64,000 bases of DNA from Anaerolineae bacterium. GTDB lineage: Bacteria; Chloroflexota; Anaerolineae; 4572-78; J111. The notes beneath the pieces are model-generated. The model was not told the DNA's origin. It worked only from the letters and a program-made list of their open reading frames with translations, and made no database searches. A program made the translations under genes and the position numbers. Shown here piece by piece: positions 41,971 through 48,672 of the stretch; the stretch's first letter is position 1; each line of letters opens with the position of its first letter. The stretch covers positions 231,761 through 295,760 of the forward strand of contig JAHDWA010000003.1 in the NCBI GenBank assembly GCA_023382535.1, written 5' to 3'.

Positions 41971-43393
41971 TGTTGAAGCGTTGGGCTTTGTAGGCTTGCA
42001 ATTGATCCAAGTATTCACGGCGGCTGTCATACAGGCTGCCATCGGGTTCCTCTGGCAAATTCGGCTCCGGGAGAGGAAAAAGTTCGCCCAAGTCAAATTG
42101 CTTAAGGGTCAAATCAAGCCGAATATCATCATAGACTTCCCCCCAACGATCCTTGATTGCCTCCAATTGTTCCTGGTAGGCATCTATCTTGGGCTGGAAG
42201 TCTCTGATCAGATCAGCAAACTCCTCACGGGTGACATTGAAATTTGCCATTAAGGCAAAATAATCAGCGGCAAGTTCATTGAGGTTGGGGGTGTAATCCT
42301 CAAGAACTGCTTCTATTTCGCCGCGCAAAGCCCCTCTCAGCGCCTCACGCTGCTCAAGTGCTCGCCCGGTCAGGGTGGGATCGTGGTATTGGAGAATGGC
42401 TTGACGCATGATCCGCGCCAATTCGCCGGGGTAAAGGGCTTCCAGGGCGTCTAGCTCAACCTGGCCTTGACCATAGGCTGCCTCAAAGTTGGCTTTGCGC
42501 AGATCCGTATCTTTGACAGGCACCCTGGGAAGGGTGTACCGTTCAACTTGGTCAGTGGTCAGCACCACGGGTTGAAGCCGAATGTCAAGTTCGTGAAAGC
42601 CCTCGTTACGCTGGAAATACTCAATCTTGCGGGCCACACTAATGGGCATCCCCATTCCGGCCGGGTCAAAGTCGCTCACGTACAGGATACGGGCTGGCCG
42701 CTCAGCAGCCTGGGCGCGGCGCATAAAATCCACCACGGCAGTGATGGATAGCTCCCCTGCTCCTGTAACCAGGTTGACCCCATAACGCTGGCACAATGGC
42801 CCCAACACGTCGTTCATGGTGGTTTTCTCGCACCACACCTCCACGTGAAAGGCTTGTTGGATGCCTTGGTAGCCGCTAACCTCAAAACTGGGCAGATCGG
42901 GCAGGGCTTCCGGCAAGCCGGGCAAAGCGGGCAGCTCAGGCAGTTCATATTCCTCATCATCCCACTCGGTCACACTATAATCGGGGGTGGGATCTTCATA
43001 GTTCCAATCACCCGGTTTGGGCCAGTAGGCATTGACAACGGCCTCTGGATTTCGCCGATCCACAAAAGCAGCCGGGCTAACCAGGTGAAGATACCTGGCC
43101 CATTTGGCGGCCTCGTTGAGATAGTCCCAACAGGTTTCGGTATTTTCATACCTGGAGCCATCCGGGCGGTTGACAGGCGGGTTCTGACTGACGATCTGAT
43201 AATGCACCCGCCGCAGGTGTACGCCACGCCGGTAGCCAAATTTGTTCCACAATTCAGCAAACCATTCGGCGGCGATCACTTCGCTGGGCCTGCCGGTATA
43301 AAACGGGTCATTTTTAGGGGAGAGCGCGCACAGATCAGCTATGGTGATCCCATGGTCTCTGGCTAATTGCTTGATGGTGTCGTAGGTAATCAC
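41951..43393 (-). CDS. Toprim-domain protein (TopoVI-A/Spo11-like region)
   Basis: A 480-residue protein. The central part has HVEVWCEKTTMNDVLGPLCQ (the acidic residue of a Toprim fold) and, about 60 residues later, ARILYVSDFDPAGMGMPISV (the DxD motif). This arrangement resembles the Toprim region of topoisomerase VI subunit A/Spo11-like proteins that occur in mobile elements. A Pro-Leu-Glu-rich linker (ELPELPALPGLPEALPDLPS) precedes it and a helical region follows. The start is a GTG at 43393. A DNA-cleaving or DNA-remodelling role is likely but not proven. Confidence 0.6.
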   Translation of the reverse strand: MITYDTIKQLARDHGITIADLCALSPKNDPFYTGRPSEVIAAEWFAELWNKFGYRRGVHLRRVHYQIVSQNPPVNRPDGSRYENTETCWDYLNEAAKWARYLHLVSPAAFVDRRNPEAVVNAYWPKPGDWNYEDPTPDYSVTEWDDEEYELPELPALPGLPEALPDLPSFEVSGYQGIQQAFHVEVWCEKTTMNDVLGPLCQRYGVNLVTGAGELSITAVVDFMRRAQAAERPARILYVSDFDPAGMGMPISVARKIEYFQRNEGFHELDIRLQPVVLTTDQVERYTLPRVPVKDTDLRKANFEAAYGQGQVELDALEALYPGELARIMRQAILQYHDPTLTGRALEQREALRGALRGEIEAVLEDYTPNLNELAADYFALMANFNVTREEFADLIRDFQPKIDAYQEQLEAIKDRWGEVYDDIRLDLTLKQFDLGELFPLPEPNLPEEPDGSLYDSRREYLDQLQAYKAQRFNIGAANS

Positions 43394-43399
43394 GTTGGG

Positions 43400-43885
43400 T
43401 CATCCTTTCATTGGTTGGGGCTGGATCTCGGTCTGGTCCGGACTGGACGCGGCCCCAATTTTAGTCAAATTGGATTTGGGGAACTTCTGGCTTTGTTCTA
43501 ACACCCGGTCGGCTTCACGTTCGAGGCTGGTCAGGCGGCCCTGGCAGCCGTTGATCCAGATCGTTACCTGGCTCTTGTGCTCTTTGAGCCGTTCCCAGTT
43601 TTCCCGGTTTTGGGTCAGGCGCCTGGCCTCTTTGATCTTGGCCTCATCAGCGCCGATGTAGAGCTTGCGCTTGCCATCCGGCCCGGTGTAGTCGCCGTTG
43701 CCGTTTTGGCGAAAGATGCAGTAAAGGTACTGGCCGTCGCCGCCCCGGTTTTGCCATTGGAAGTGGGGCACGGCGGGATACATTCCCTTCTGCTCCAGCA
43801 GGCGCATGGCCGCCTCGATTTCCAACAGGTGATCCTGGGCAGCCTGGATGTTGGTTTGAATGAGTTTGACCTTATTGTCTAGCAT
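43400..43885 (-). CDS. Unrecognised 161-residue helical protein
   Basis: Long helices (KVKLIQTNIQAAQDHLLEIE; EREADRVLEQSQKF) surround a small beta part with DGQYLYCIFRQNGNGDYTGP. The ATG at 43885 has AAGGAGG upstream and is preferred to a longer frame starting at 44053, which overlaps the next gene. The C-terminal 15 residues (IGAASSPDQTEIQPQ) are encoded by an element repeat. Function unknown. Confidence 0.6.
   Translation of the reverse strand: MLDNKVKLIQTNIQAAQDHLLEIEAAMRLLEQKGMYPAVPHFQWQNRGGDGQYLYCIFRQNGNGDYTGPDGKRKLYIGADEAKIKEARRLTQNRENWERLKEHKSQVTIWINGCQGRLTSLEREADRVLEQSQKFPKSNLTKIGAASSPDQTEIQPQPMKG
43415..43458 (+). repeat. 44-bp GGCCCCAA-bounded repeat, copy 7
   Basis: It starts TTGGGGCTGGATC and ends GACGCGGCCCCAA. 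It encodes the C-terminus of the 161-residue minus-strand protein. Confidence 0.75.
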
Positions 43886-43895
43886 GATGACCTCC

Positions 43896-44279
43896 TTAAT
43901 CCTGTAACCACCACTCTTGAACTTTGGTTTGATGGTTGGCTGATAACCAATCGTTATAAGCCCGGTCAAATTCTTCACGGGAAAGTTCAACTTGATTTCC
44001 CTCAGAAGTCCATTGTTCAAACTTCGCCTTAAAGTTATCTTTGGGGGCTTCAAGCAGGTATCGTCCGAGTACCCACCTTTCGTTCAGGAACACTTTGGCG
44101 ACAAAGTGACACCCTTTGCCCTGGGCTAAATCAAACCAGCCAAGAAAGTAGGGTTGGGGAGTATCCAGGCCCAGTTTCTCTATCATTTTGGTGGAGCGAT
44201 AAAAAAGCGGATCGCTTTTGCCATCAACCAGCCGGGGTATCACGTAATTCGGGAAAACGTCTTGTTCGGTTTGAGACAT
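43896..44279 (-). CDS. Unrecognised 127-residue protein
   Basis: A soluble, mixed alpha/beta protein without a recognised family. It contains FLGWFDLAQGKGCHFVAKVF and a helical, Trp-rich end (YNDWLSANHQTKVQEWWLQD). It lies in a chain of small minus-strand genes with short gaps, presumably one transcript from the promoter at 46592-46620. Confidence 0.55.
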   Translation of the reverse strand: MSQTEQDVFPNYVIPRLVDGKSDPLFYRSTKMIEKLGLDTPQPYFLGWFDLAQGKGCHFVAKVFLNERWVLGRYLLEAPKDNFKAKFEQWTSEGNQVELSREEFDRAYNDWLSANHQTKVQEWWLQD

Positions 44280-44282
44280 TGG

Positions 44283-44888
44283 TCAATCTCCCATCTCTAA
44301 TTCTAAATTTGGATCATAGTAGGGATCATCAAGGTAGGGGTCATCCTCCTCATCATCGCCGCTGTCGTCATCCTCCTCATCATCCATCTCGTAATAGCCA
44401 TCCTCTTCGTAGTAGGGATTGCCGCCGTGGCTGTCGTCGTCATCATCCTCAAACCGGGCCACGTAGCCGTTATCGTCATCATCGCCGGGGCGATACCAGC
44501 CGGCTCCCTCACAGCGACAGCGAATGTCATAATGATCGCAGCCACAAGGCACGTACCCTTCGGCGAACATCCGCTCATTTTCCCAGTTGATTTCATCGGG
44601 GGGAACAATAAATTCAGCGTGGCAGTTTTGGCACACCCAAATATGAGGATGGGCCGGATAATCCGTAGCACCCCGCTTGAACAAAACCGGCTGCTCACTG
44701 CAAACGCACTCGCTCTCCATTTCGGTGGGCAGGGGAGCGACGGTGTAATCGGGGAGATCGGCCTCGGTTAAGTCAGCTTCAACCAGGGCCTTGGCGCGGG
44801 CTTCTTCGTCGCTGTCGGCCTCCAGGTAAGTGACATCATCTGTTGTGCTTGGCTTTTCGCCCGTGGGAAAAACGCGATAAGTGGTCAA
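44283..44888 (-). CDS. Cys-rich putative zinc protein with an acidic tail
   Basis: Two Cys clusters (ECVCSEQPV; VCQNCHAEF) and a third (CGCDHYDIRCRCEG) suggest one or two zinc sites in the middle of this 201-residue protein. The last 70 residues are almost entirely Asp, Glu, Gly, Tyr and Pro (FEDDDDDSHGGNPYYEEDGY as a sample). Such acidic tails can mimic DNA, as in some anti-restriction proteins, but that is speculation. The TTG start overlaps the upstream stop. Confidence 0.55.
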   Translation of the reverse strand: MTTYRVFPTGEKPSTTDDVTYLEADSDEEARAKALVEADLTEADLPDYTVAPLPTEMESECVCSEQPVLFKRGATDYPAHPHIWVCQNCHAEFIVPPDEINWENERMFAEGYVPCGCDHYDIRCRCEGAGWYRPGDDDDNGYVARFEDDDDDSHGGNPYYEEDGYYEMDDEEDDDSGDDEEDDPYLDDPYYDPNLELEMGD

Positions 44889-45262
44889 AGTTGCACTCCC
44901 TTCTGCTGGGCAAACTCTTTCAGCCGTTCATAGAAAAGGGTAACATCATCCCACGCTGACCCCGGGGAAACGTCTCTACCATCGTGGAGGAAACTGGTCA
45001 TTTCGTTCCAAAACTCGTCACTGAATAGCTGCTGAGTTTCGGTGAAGATAAGGAGAGACGCCAACAAACATCTGAGAGCATCCTGGTCATTCATGCTAAA
45101 TTTCTCCCTTTCAGCAGTGCAATAACGACACTGACAAGTTTTTGGGTCGTAATTTTTAGGGTCATAGATTTGGACGGGACAAAAGAGCAGGTCGGGAAAT
45201 CCTGGCTCACACTCACAATCTTCTAACCGTTGATGGCACACATCGCAGGCTATTTCGCTCAT
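44885..45262 (-). CDS. Cys-rich putative zinc protein
   Basis: The N-terminal 50 residues hold at least eight Cys and one His (CDVCHQRLEDCECEPG; CQCRYCTAE), a likely zinc-binding module. The C-terminal 75 residues are helical (NDQDALRCLLASLLIFTETQ). It overlaps both neighbours by 4 nt. No family recognised. Confidence 0.55.
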   Translation of the reverse strand: MSEIACDVCHQRLEDCECEPGFPDLLFCPVQIYDPKNYDPKTCQCRYCTAEREKFSMNDQDALRCLLASLLIFTETQQLFSDEFWNEMTSFLHDGRDVSPGSAWDDVTLFYERLKEFAQQKGVQL

Positions 45263-45615
45263 TTCTCACCTACCGATTTCTTGTAGCGACTGGCTACATC
45301 ATCCGGGTGAACCCCGTGACGCTCCATAATAGCCAGCAGGCCCCAGGCTTTGTTGTCGCTGTCCAGGTTGTAAAACGCTTCCCTAGGGAACTTGGGGTAC
45401 TGCCAGACGTTGAACAGGTGGGCGGCCAGGTCAACCAGGCACTTGTCGCTGCTGCTGGTGGTGGCCCGGCGCATCTTCCGAAAATCAATCGTCTCATGCT
45501 CCAGGTTGCAAAATTCAGTGGTGAAGAATTTCTTGATGCTGGTGTTAGCCAGGATCAGCAGCGCGGCGCGCCACTCGTGACTTTTGAACAGGTGGGGAGG
45601 GATTTGGGCGGTCAT
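45259..45615 (-). CDS. Unrecognised 118-residue protein
   Basis: A mostly helical soluble protein (HEWRAALLILANTSIKKFFT; DKCLVDLAAHLFNVW) without a recognised domain. Both ends overlap neighbouring genes by 4 nt, consistent with tight translational coupling in the element's early-type operon. Confidence 0.55.
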   Translation of the reverse strand: MTAQIPPHLFKSHEWRAALLILANTSIKKFFTTEFCNLEHETIDFRKMRRATTSSSDKCLVDLAAHLFNVWQYPKFPREAFYNLDSDNKAWGLLAIMERHGVHPDDVASRYKKSVGEK

Positions 45616-46076
45616 AGCGCCTCCTTGACCAGCCTATCAAACTCAGCTCTGGCCGCCTGAAATTCTTCGGCGATGCTGAACCCTTCGCACTTGACGACGC
45701 TTACGGTTTCGGCAATCCAGCAGATTTGGCCGGTGGTCAGATTGTGGGCGTTGAGGCAGTAGCGATGGTCTTCGATTTTGCGGTAGTCGTGATAGAACTG
45801 GTCATTCAGCAGGTTGAAGTAGGCCCCGACCGGCAAAGCTTCAAATCTGCAAACCCAGGTCTTGACCAACTGTTGGGCCAGGGCCGAAAGTTCCGCTTTG
45901 GCAGCCAAGACCTGGCCGGCGCGCACCTTGTCACGCTGGAGGTAAACATCCTTATCCAGCCGCCCAGCCACCACGTCGCGTTCATCGGCGTCACACGCCG
46001 CCTTGTGCTCGGCGTGGATCTGCTGCCACTGGTCATCAAGTTTCTTCAATTCGGCTTTGAGTTCTTGGACGTTCAT
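45612..46076 (-). CDS. Unrecognised 154-residue coiled-coil protein
   Basis: The N-terminal 60 residues form a charged coiled coil (ELKAELKKLDDQWQQIHAEH). The rest is mixed, with AYFNLLNDQFYHDYRKIEDH. No family is recognised. It lies 4 bp from the upstream gene and overlaps the downstream one. Confidence 0.55.
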   Translation of the reverse strand: MNVQELKAELKKLDDQWQQIHAEHKAACDADERDVVAGRLDKDVYLQRDKVRAGQVLAAKAELSALAQQLVKTWVCRFEALPVGAYFNLLNDQFYHDYRKIEDHRYCLNAHNLTTGQICWIAETVSVVKCEGFSIAEEFQAARAEFDRLVKEAL

Positions 46077-46079
46077 CGC

Positions 46080-46340
46080 TCAAAACTCCCTTGTTTTCCG
46101 GCTGAGCGCCTGTTGGTTGAAACCCGGCTGATCGTAGACCAGCGCGGCCACGACGTAGCCGATTTCCGGCCGCTCCAGGTGTTGATTTTTCATCCGGCCT
46201 CGGGTGGCTGCCACCAGGGTTTCATCGGCCGCTTTGATGACCATTTCTTTCGTGCGCTGGGGTAGCACCTGCTCTTTGATGTTTTGACTGAGCAGCAGCA
46301 GGTTGATCTGCTCGGTCAATTGTTGGATAAAGTCTGTCAT
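46080..46340 (-). CDS. Unrecognised 86-residue protein
   Basis: A short helical protein (FIQQLTEQINLLLLSQNIKE; MVIKAADETLVAATRGRM). It lies between the RHH gene and the coiled-coil gene on the same strand, so it may be part of the regulated operon. Function unknown. Confidence 0.5.
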   Translation of the reverse strand: MTDFIQQLTEQINLLLLSQNIKEQVLPQRTKEMVIKAADETLVAATRGRMKNQHLERPEIGYVVAALVYDQPGFNQQALSRKTREF

Positions 46341-46350
46341 GGCGTAGCTC

Positions 46351-46539
46351 CTAATAATCGTTGCCGGGCAAGGGAAAATAGGTGGGTGGGAGCAGCTTTT
46401 CCTGCTTCTCCCGATACTCTGAAATGATGGTGCGGACCACGCTGGAAACGGAACGATCCAAACGCTCCGCCGTGGCCTTCAACCATCGCTGGGTCTCCTC
46501 GTCTACGACGACGGAGATCGTCACCTGGCTGGTGCTCAT
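46351..46539 (-). CDS. Ribbon-helix-helix regulator (CopG/Arc-like)
   Basis: This 62-residue protein has QVTISVVVDEETQRWLKATA (beta strand and first helix) and DRSVSSVVRTIISEYREKQE (second helix), the ribbon-helix-helix pattern. It should bind DNA as a dimer. The ATG at 46539 follows a perfect AGGAGG; a longer frame extends into the control region and is rejected. It is the first gene of the long minus-strand operon and is divergent from an XRE repressor. Confidence 0.75.
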   Translation of the reverse strand: MSTSQVTISVVVDEETQRWLKATAERLDRSVSSVVRTIISEYREKQEKLLPPTYFPLPGNDY

Positions 46540-46558
46540 AGAACCTCCTGTAAAGAAA

Positions 46559-46645
46559 AACAACCATAATTTGGATAAAAAACTAACCATTACATTATCA
46601 TAAAAATTATGAATTGTCAATAATTTTTACCAATAATTGGTTGTT
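46559..46645. promoter_or_regulatory. Divergent control region with promoter and operator repeats
   Basis: On the minus strand, a perfect TTGACA (46615-46620) and TAATGT (46592-46597) are 17 bp apart and drive the RHH gene and the operon behind it. Flanking it is an imperfect 16-bp inverted repeat with AACAACCA at its ends (46559-46574 and 46630-46645). A further word, AAAAACTAACCA, occurs inside the region (from 46578) and again in the XRE coding start (from 46685). The layout fits autoregulation by the XRE or RHH protein. Confidence 0.65.
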
Positions 46646-46675
46646 AAACAGACCAGTATGTGTGTTAAGATTGGC

Positions 46676-47050
46676 ATGATGTCAGAAAAACTAACCACTT
46701 TTTGGACCTGGGTAGAACAGAGAATGAATGAAGTTGGGATTACTTCTATGCGTGAATTGGCTAGAAGGGCCGGTGTTTCTCACGCAACAATCAGCGCGTA
46801 CAAAAATGATTTAAAGCCGCCCACCGTGGAGACAGCAGAAGGTTTGTGCCGTGCTCTTAGAGTGGACTGGGTTGAATTATGGGATCGGGCAGGTTATGTG
46901 AGTAAGTTTCACATACCAGCCTCAAGTGACTTGGAAGGCTTAGACGCAGAGATTTATCAAGCTCTACAGGGCACAGGAGATGACTTCAAATTGGCAGTAC
47001 TCAAAACCATCAGGACTTGGTTAATTCTCTATGAGGAGTTAAGAAAATGA
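46676..47050 (+). CDS. XRE-family (Cro/CI-type) repressor
   Basis: About 124 residues. The helix-turn-helix is SMRELARRAGVSHATISAYK followed by NDLKPPTVETAEGLCRALRV, a standard Cro/CI fold. The C-terminal half is helical and may dimerise. The start is ATG 46676 or 46679; upstream in-frame ATGs exist but lie in the operator. It faces away from the RHH gene and overlaps the next gene by 4 nt. It likely controls the lysogeny/transfer state of the element. Confidence 0.8.
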   Translation: MMSEKLTTFWTWVEQRMNEVGITSMRELARRAGVSHATISAYKNDLKPPTVETAEGLCRALRVDWVELWDRAGYVSKFHIPASSDLEGLDAEIYQALQGTGDDFKLAVLKTIRTWLILYEELRK

Positions 47051-47295
47051 TCCCAGAAGAACAACAACGGGCCGATGATGAAGAATTAGCATACCGGCGG
47101 GGTTGTCATCAAATGGCTGATTTTGTCCAGAACCAAGTGGCTGAAATGAGTGATATTAAAGATGTCCATGTGCTTTTAGAAGATCTGGTATTCGTGGTCA
47201 AGAGAATGTTCAACCTTAGTGAATATCGAAGCCAGTTCCTTGGCCATGTGGCCGAAAAGTTACAACAAAGAAAAGAACTCAGAGAGAAGTCCTAA
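47047..47295 (+). CDS. Unrecognised 82-residue protein
   Basis: An acidic, helical protein (DEELAYRRGCHQMADFVQNQ; KDVHVLLEDLVFVVKRMFNL). Its ATG overlaps the XRE stop (ATGA), so it is co-translated with the repressor and might be its antagonist or partner. No family recognised. Confidence 0.55.
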   Translation: MIPEEQQRADDEELAYRRGCHQMADFVQNQVAEMSDIKDVHVLLEDLVFVVKRMFNLSEYRSQFLGHVAEKLQQRKELREKS

Positions 47296-47330
47296 AATGA
47301 AACTCCCAACTACGAAAAGGAACCCTCACG

Positions 47331-47855
47331 ATGACAACACCCCACTGCCCTGCCTGCCAGGCTAAAAGCCCTGCCTGCCTGGCCCTCCAACGCTTTGACC
47401 AATTTGGCCTGGTCTACTGTAACCACTGCGGTTCAATTTTGGGTGTAGTATCCTTACCCTCCCCTTCTCCCCCCAAAGCTAAAGTTGAGACCCCGGCCGC
47501 TGTCGCCGAACAGATCGAGCGGCCCCAAGTTGAGACTGCCGGCCATGAGATCCCGCCGGCCACACGGCCCCAAATTGAAAAGAAACCGGCCGGAATGTTA
47601 GAAGTCGTCGGCAATGCCGACCTAAGCGGCAAGCTGCCCTATGACCCCGTTCAGATCGCCAACCGGATGAGAGCGGCCGGAACGGGTGGCAGCCGCTATT
47701 TGCAAATCGCCATTGACGATGGTCCGCCCATCTGCTCCCAACACAGGGTTGAGATGGCCAGGGCCACAATTCCTGATGGTTACAAAAACTCTGGCCGTGA
47801 GGTGTGGCTTTGCCCTCAATTTAACGCTTGCGGCCAGTGGGAATTAGCCGGGTAA
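47331..47855 (+). CDS. Zinc-ribbon protein with two tandem repeat-encoded linkers
   Basis: This 174-residue protein starts with a zinc ribbon (HCPACQAKSPAC; VYCNHCGSIL). A linker made of two 15-residue units follows (VETPAAVAEQIERPQ and VETAGHEIPPATRPQ), each encoded by one copy of the element's 44-bp repeat plus one base. The C-terminal half has a second Cys pair (PPICSQHRVEM; LCPQFNACGQW). The stop codon is directly adjacent to another repeat copy (47856). Function unknown; the fold suggests nucleic-acid binding. Confidence 0.65.
   Translation: MTTPHCPACQAKSPACLALQRFDQFGLVYCNHCGSILGVVSLPSPSPPKAKVETPAAVAEQIERPQVETAGHEIPPATRPQIEKKPAGMLEVVGNADLSGKLPYDPVQIANRMRAAGTGGSRYLQIAIDDGPPICSQHRVEMARATIPDGYKNSGREVWLCPQFNACGQWELAG
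47485..47528 (+). repeat. 44-bp GGCCCCAA-bounded repeat, copy 8
   Basis: It starts TTGAGACCCCGGCCGC and ends GAGCGGCCCCAA. It encodes the first 15-residue linker unit of the zinc-ribbon protein. The next copy starts one base later. Confidence 0.8.
47530..47573 (+). repeat. 44-bp GGCCCCAA-bounded repeat, copy 9
   Basis: It starts TTGAGACTGCCGG and ends ACACGGCCCCAA. It encodes the second linker unit of the zinc-ribbon protein, in tandem with copy 8 at a 45-bp period. Confidence 0.8.
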
Positions 47856-47899
47856 TTGGGGCAGCCAGGCTCAGCCGGCAGGCTGCCTCACGGCCCCAA
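47856..47899 (+). repeat. 44-bp GGCCCCAA-bounded repeat, copy 10
   Basis: It starts TTGGGGCAGCCAGGC and ends CTCACGGCCCCAA. It begins on the base after the zinc-ribbon gene's stop and contains the stop codon and last residues (KIGAVRQPAG) of the convergent gene. Confidence 0.8.
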
Positions 47900-48098
47900 T
47901 TTTGCACTTTCTGGCCAGCGCCTCCTGGTACTCAATCTGGGCCAGGTGCTCTAAATCCCCGATGATGTTCTCCCGGATATGCCCGGCCAGGGTTTCCCAG
48001 TAGCGATCCCAAATCTTGCCCTCGGCCGCTTCCCGCTGCACCAGCCAGAGCAGCCTGAACGCATCCTGCTCCTGAAACTCAATGGTGATGATATTCAC
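47871..48098 (-). CDS. Unrecognised 75-residue protein
   Basis: A short helical protein (FRLLWLVQREAAEGKIWDRY; IGDLEHLAQIEYQEALARK). The GTG at 48098 overlaps the upstream stop and has GGAG at a suitable distance; another GTG at 48107 is possible. The C-terminal eight residues lie inside an element repeat, so part of the end was probably acquired with it. Confidence 0.45.
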   Translation of the reverse strand: MNIITIEFQEQDAFRLLWLVQREAAEGKIWDRYWETLAGHIRENIIGDLEHLAQIEYQEALARKCKIGAVRQPAG

Positions 48099-48265
48099 GC
48101 CTGCCACTCCACTTCACGCGATCTGACCGCGGCTTCTCCGGTCTCCCAGCGCCGTTCCACGTGGAAGCGATATTTGACCACCAGCAGGTAACAACTGACC
48201 CAACCGGCCAGGAACAGGGCCAGCGGCAAACCACAGACAATTAACAAAGCGCCTAGAACTTCCAT
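48095..48265 (-). CDS. Small single-span membrane protein
   Basis: This 56-residue protein has one span (VLGALLIVCGLPLALFLAGW) and a basic cytoplasmic tail. The ATG at 48265 has AGGAGG upstream. A longer frame from 48433 would overlap the next gene by 180 bp and is rejected. Confidence 0.5.
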   Translation of the reverse strand: MEVLGALLIVCGLPLALFLAGWVSCYLLVVKYRFHVERRWETGEAAVRSREVEWQA

Positions 48266-48672
48266 AAAACCTCCTGTAATTGAATAGGCCAAAGCCAATC
48301 TACCGGTAGGCTGATTAAAGCCATCCAGGTGTAAAAGGTATAGCCAACTCCCCCAGCCAGCCAGACAAACGAGAGCAGGGGCGGCAGTGACCCATGGATG
48401 GGGTAAAGGTTGATCAGGGCCGATCCCCGCCACGAACCGGGAAACATATCCGCAACCAAGTGCATAGCGTAGGTAGCCAGAAATCCAACGGCAAAGGGCC
48501 AGGTTGACGGGTAAGCAGTGACCAGCAGGCCAATTCCTACCGGCACCAGCGGCCCGTGGGTCCAGGCTGAGCGATGTTTGAGGGGGAGGGGTGGAGCCAG
48601 GTCAATATCGGCAAAGGTCAGGCCCAACATGGCCCCGAAAATTCCTAAAAGAACCGGGTAGATCAATTCCAT
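48253..48672 (-). CDS. DUF457/YdjM-like membrane protein
   Basis: This 139-residue protein has four spans and His/Asp residues spaced as in the metal-dependent membrane hydrolase family DUF457: TFADIDLAPPLPLKHRSAWT then HGPLVPVG, and YAMHLVADMFPGSWRG. Members are often annotated as LexA-induced or metal-dependent hydrolases, but the activity is unproven. It overlaps neighbours on both sides. Confidence 0.5.
   Translation of the reverse strand: MELIYPVLLGIFGAMLGLTFADIDLAPPLPLKHRSAWTHGPLVPVGIGLLVTAYPSTWPFAVGFLATYAMHLVADMFPGSWRGSALINLYPIHGSLPPLLSFVWLAGGVGYTFYTWMALISLPVDWLWPIQLQEVLWKF

Noticed and set aside
42798..42805. Single GGCCCCAA words (also 57720-57727) as further repeat copies
   Set aside because: No partner end occurs at the 44-bp or 54-55-bp spacing, so they are not counted.
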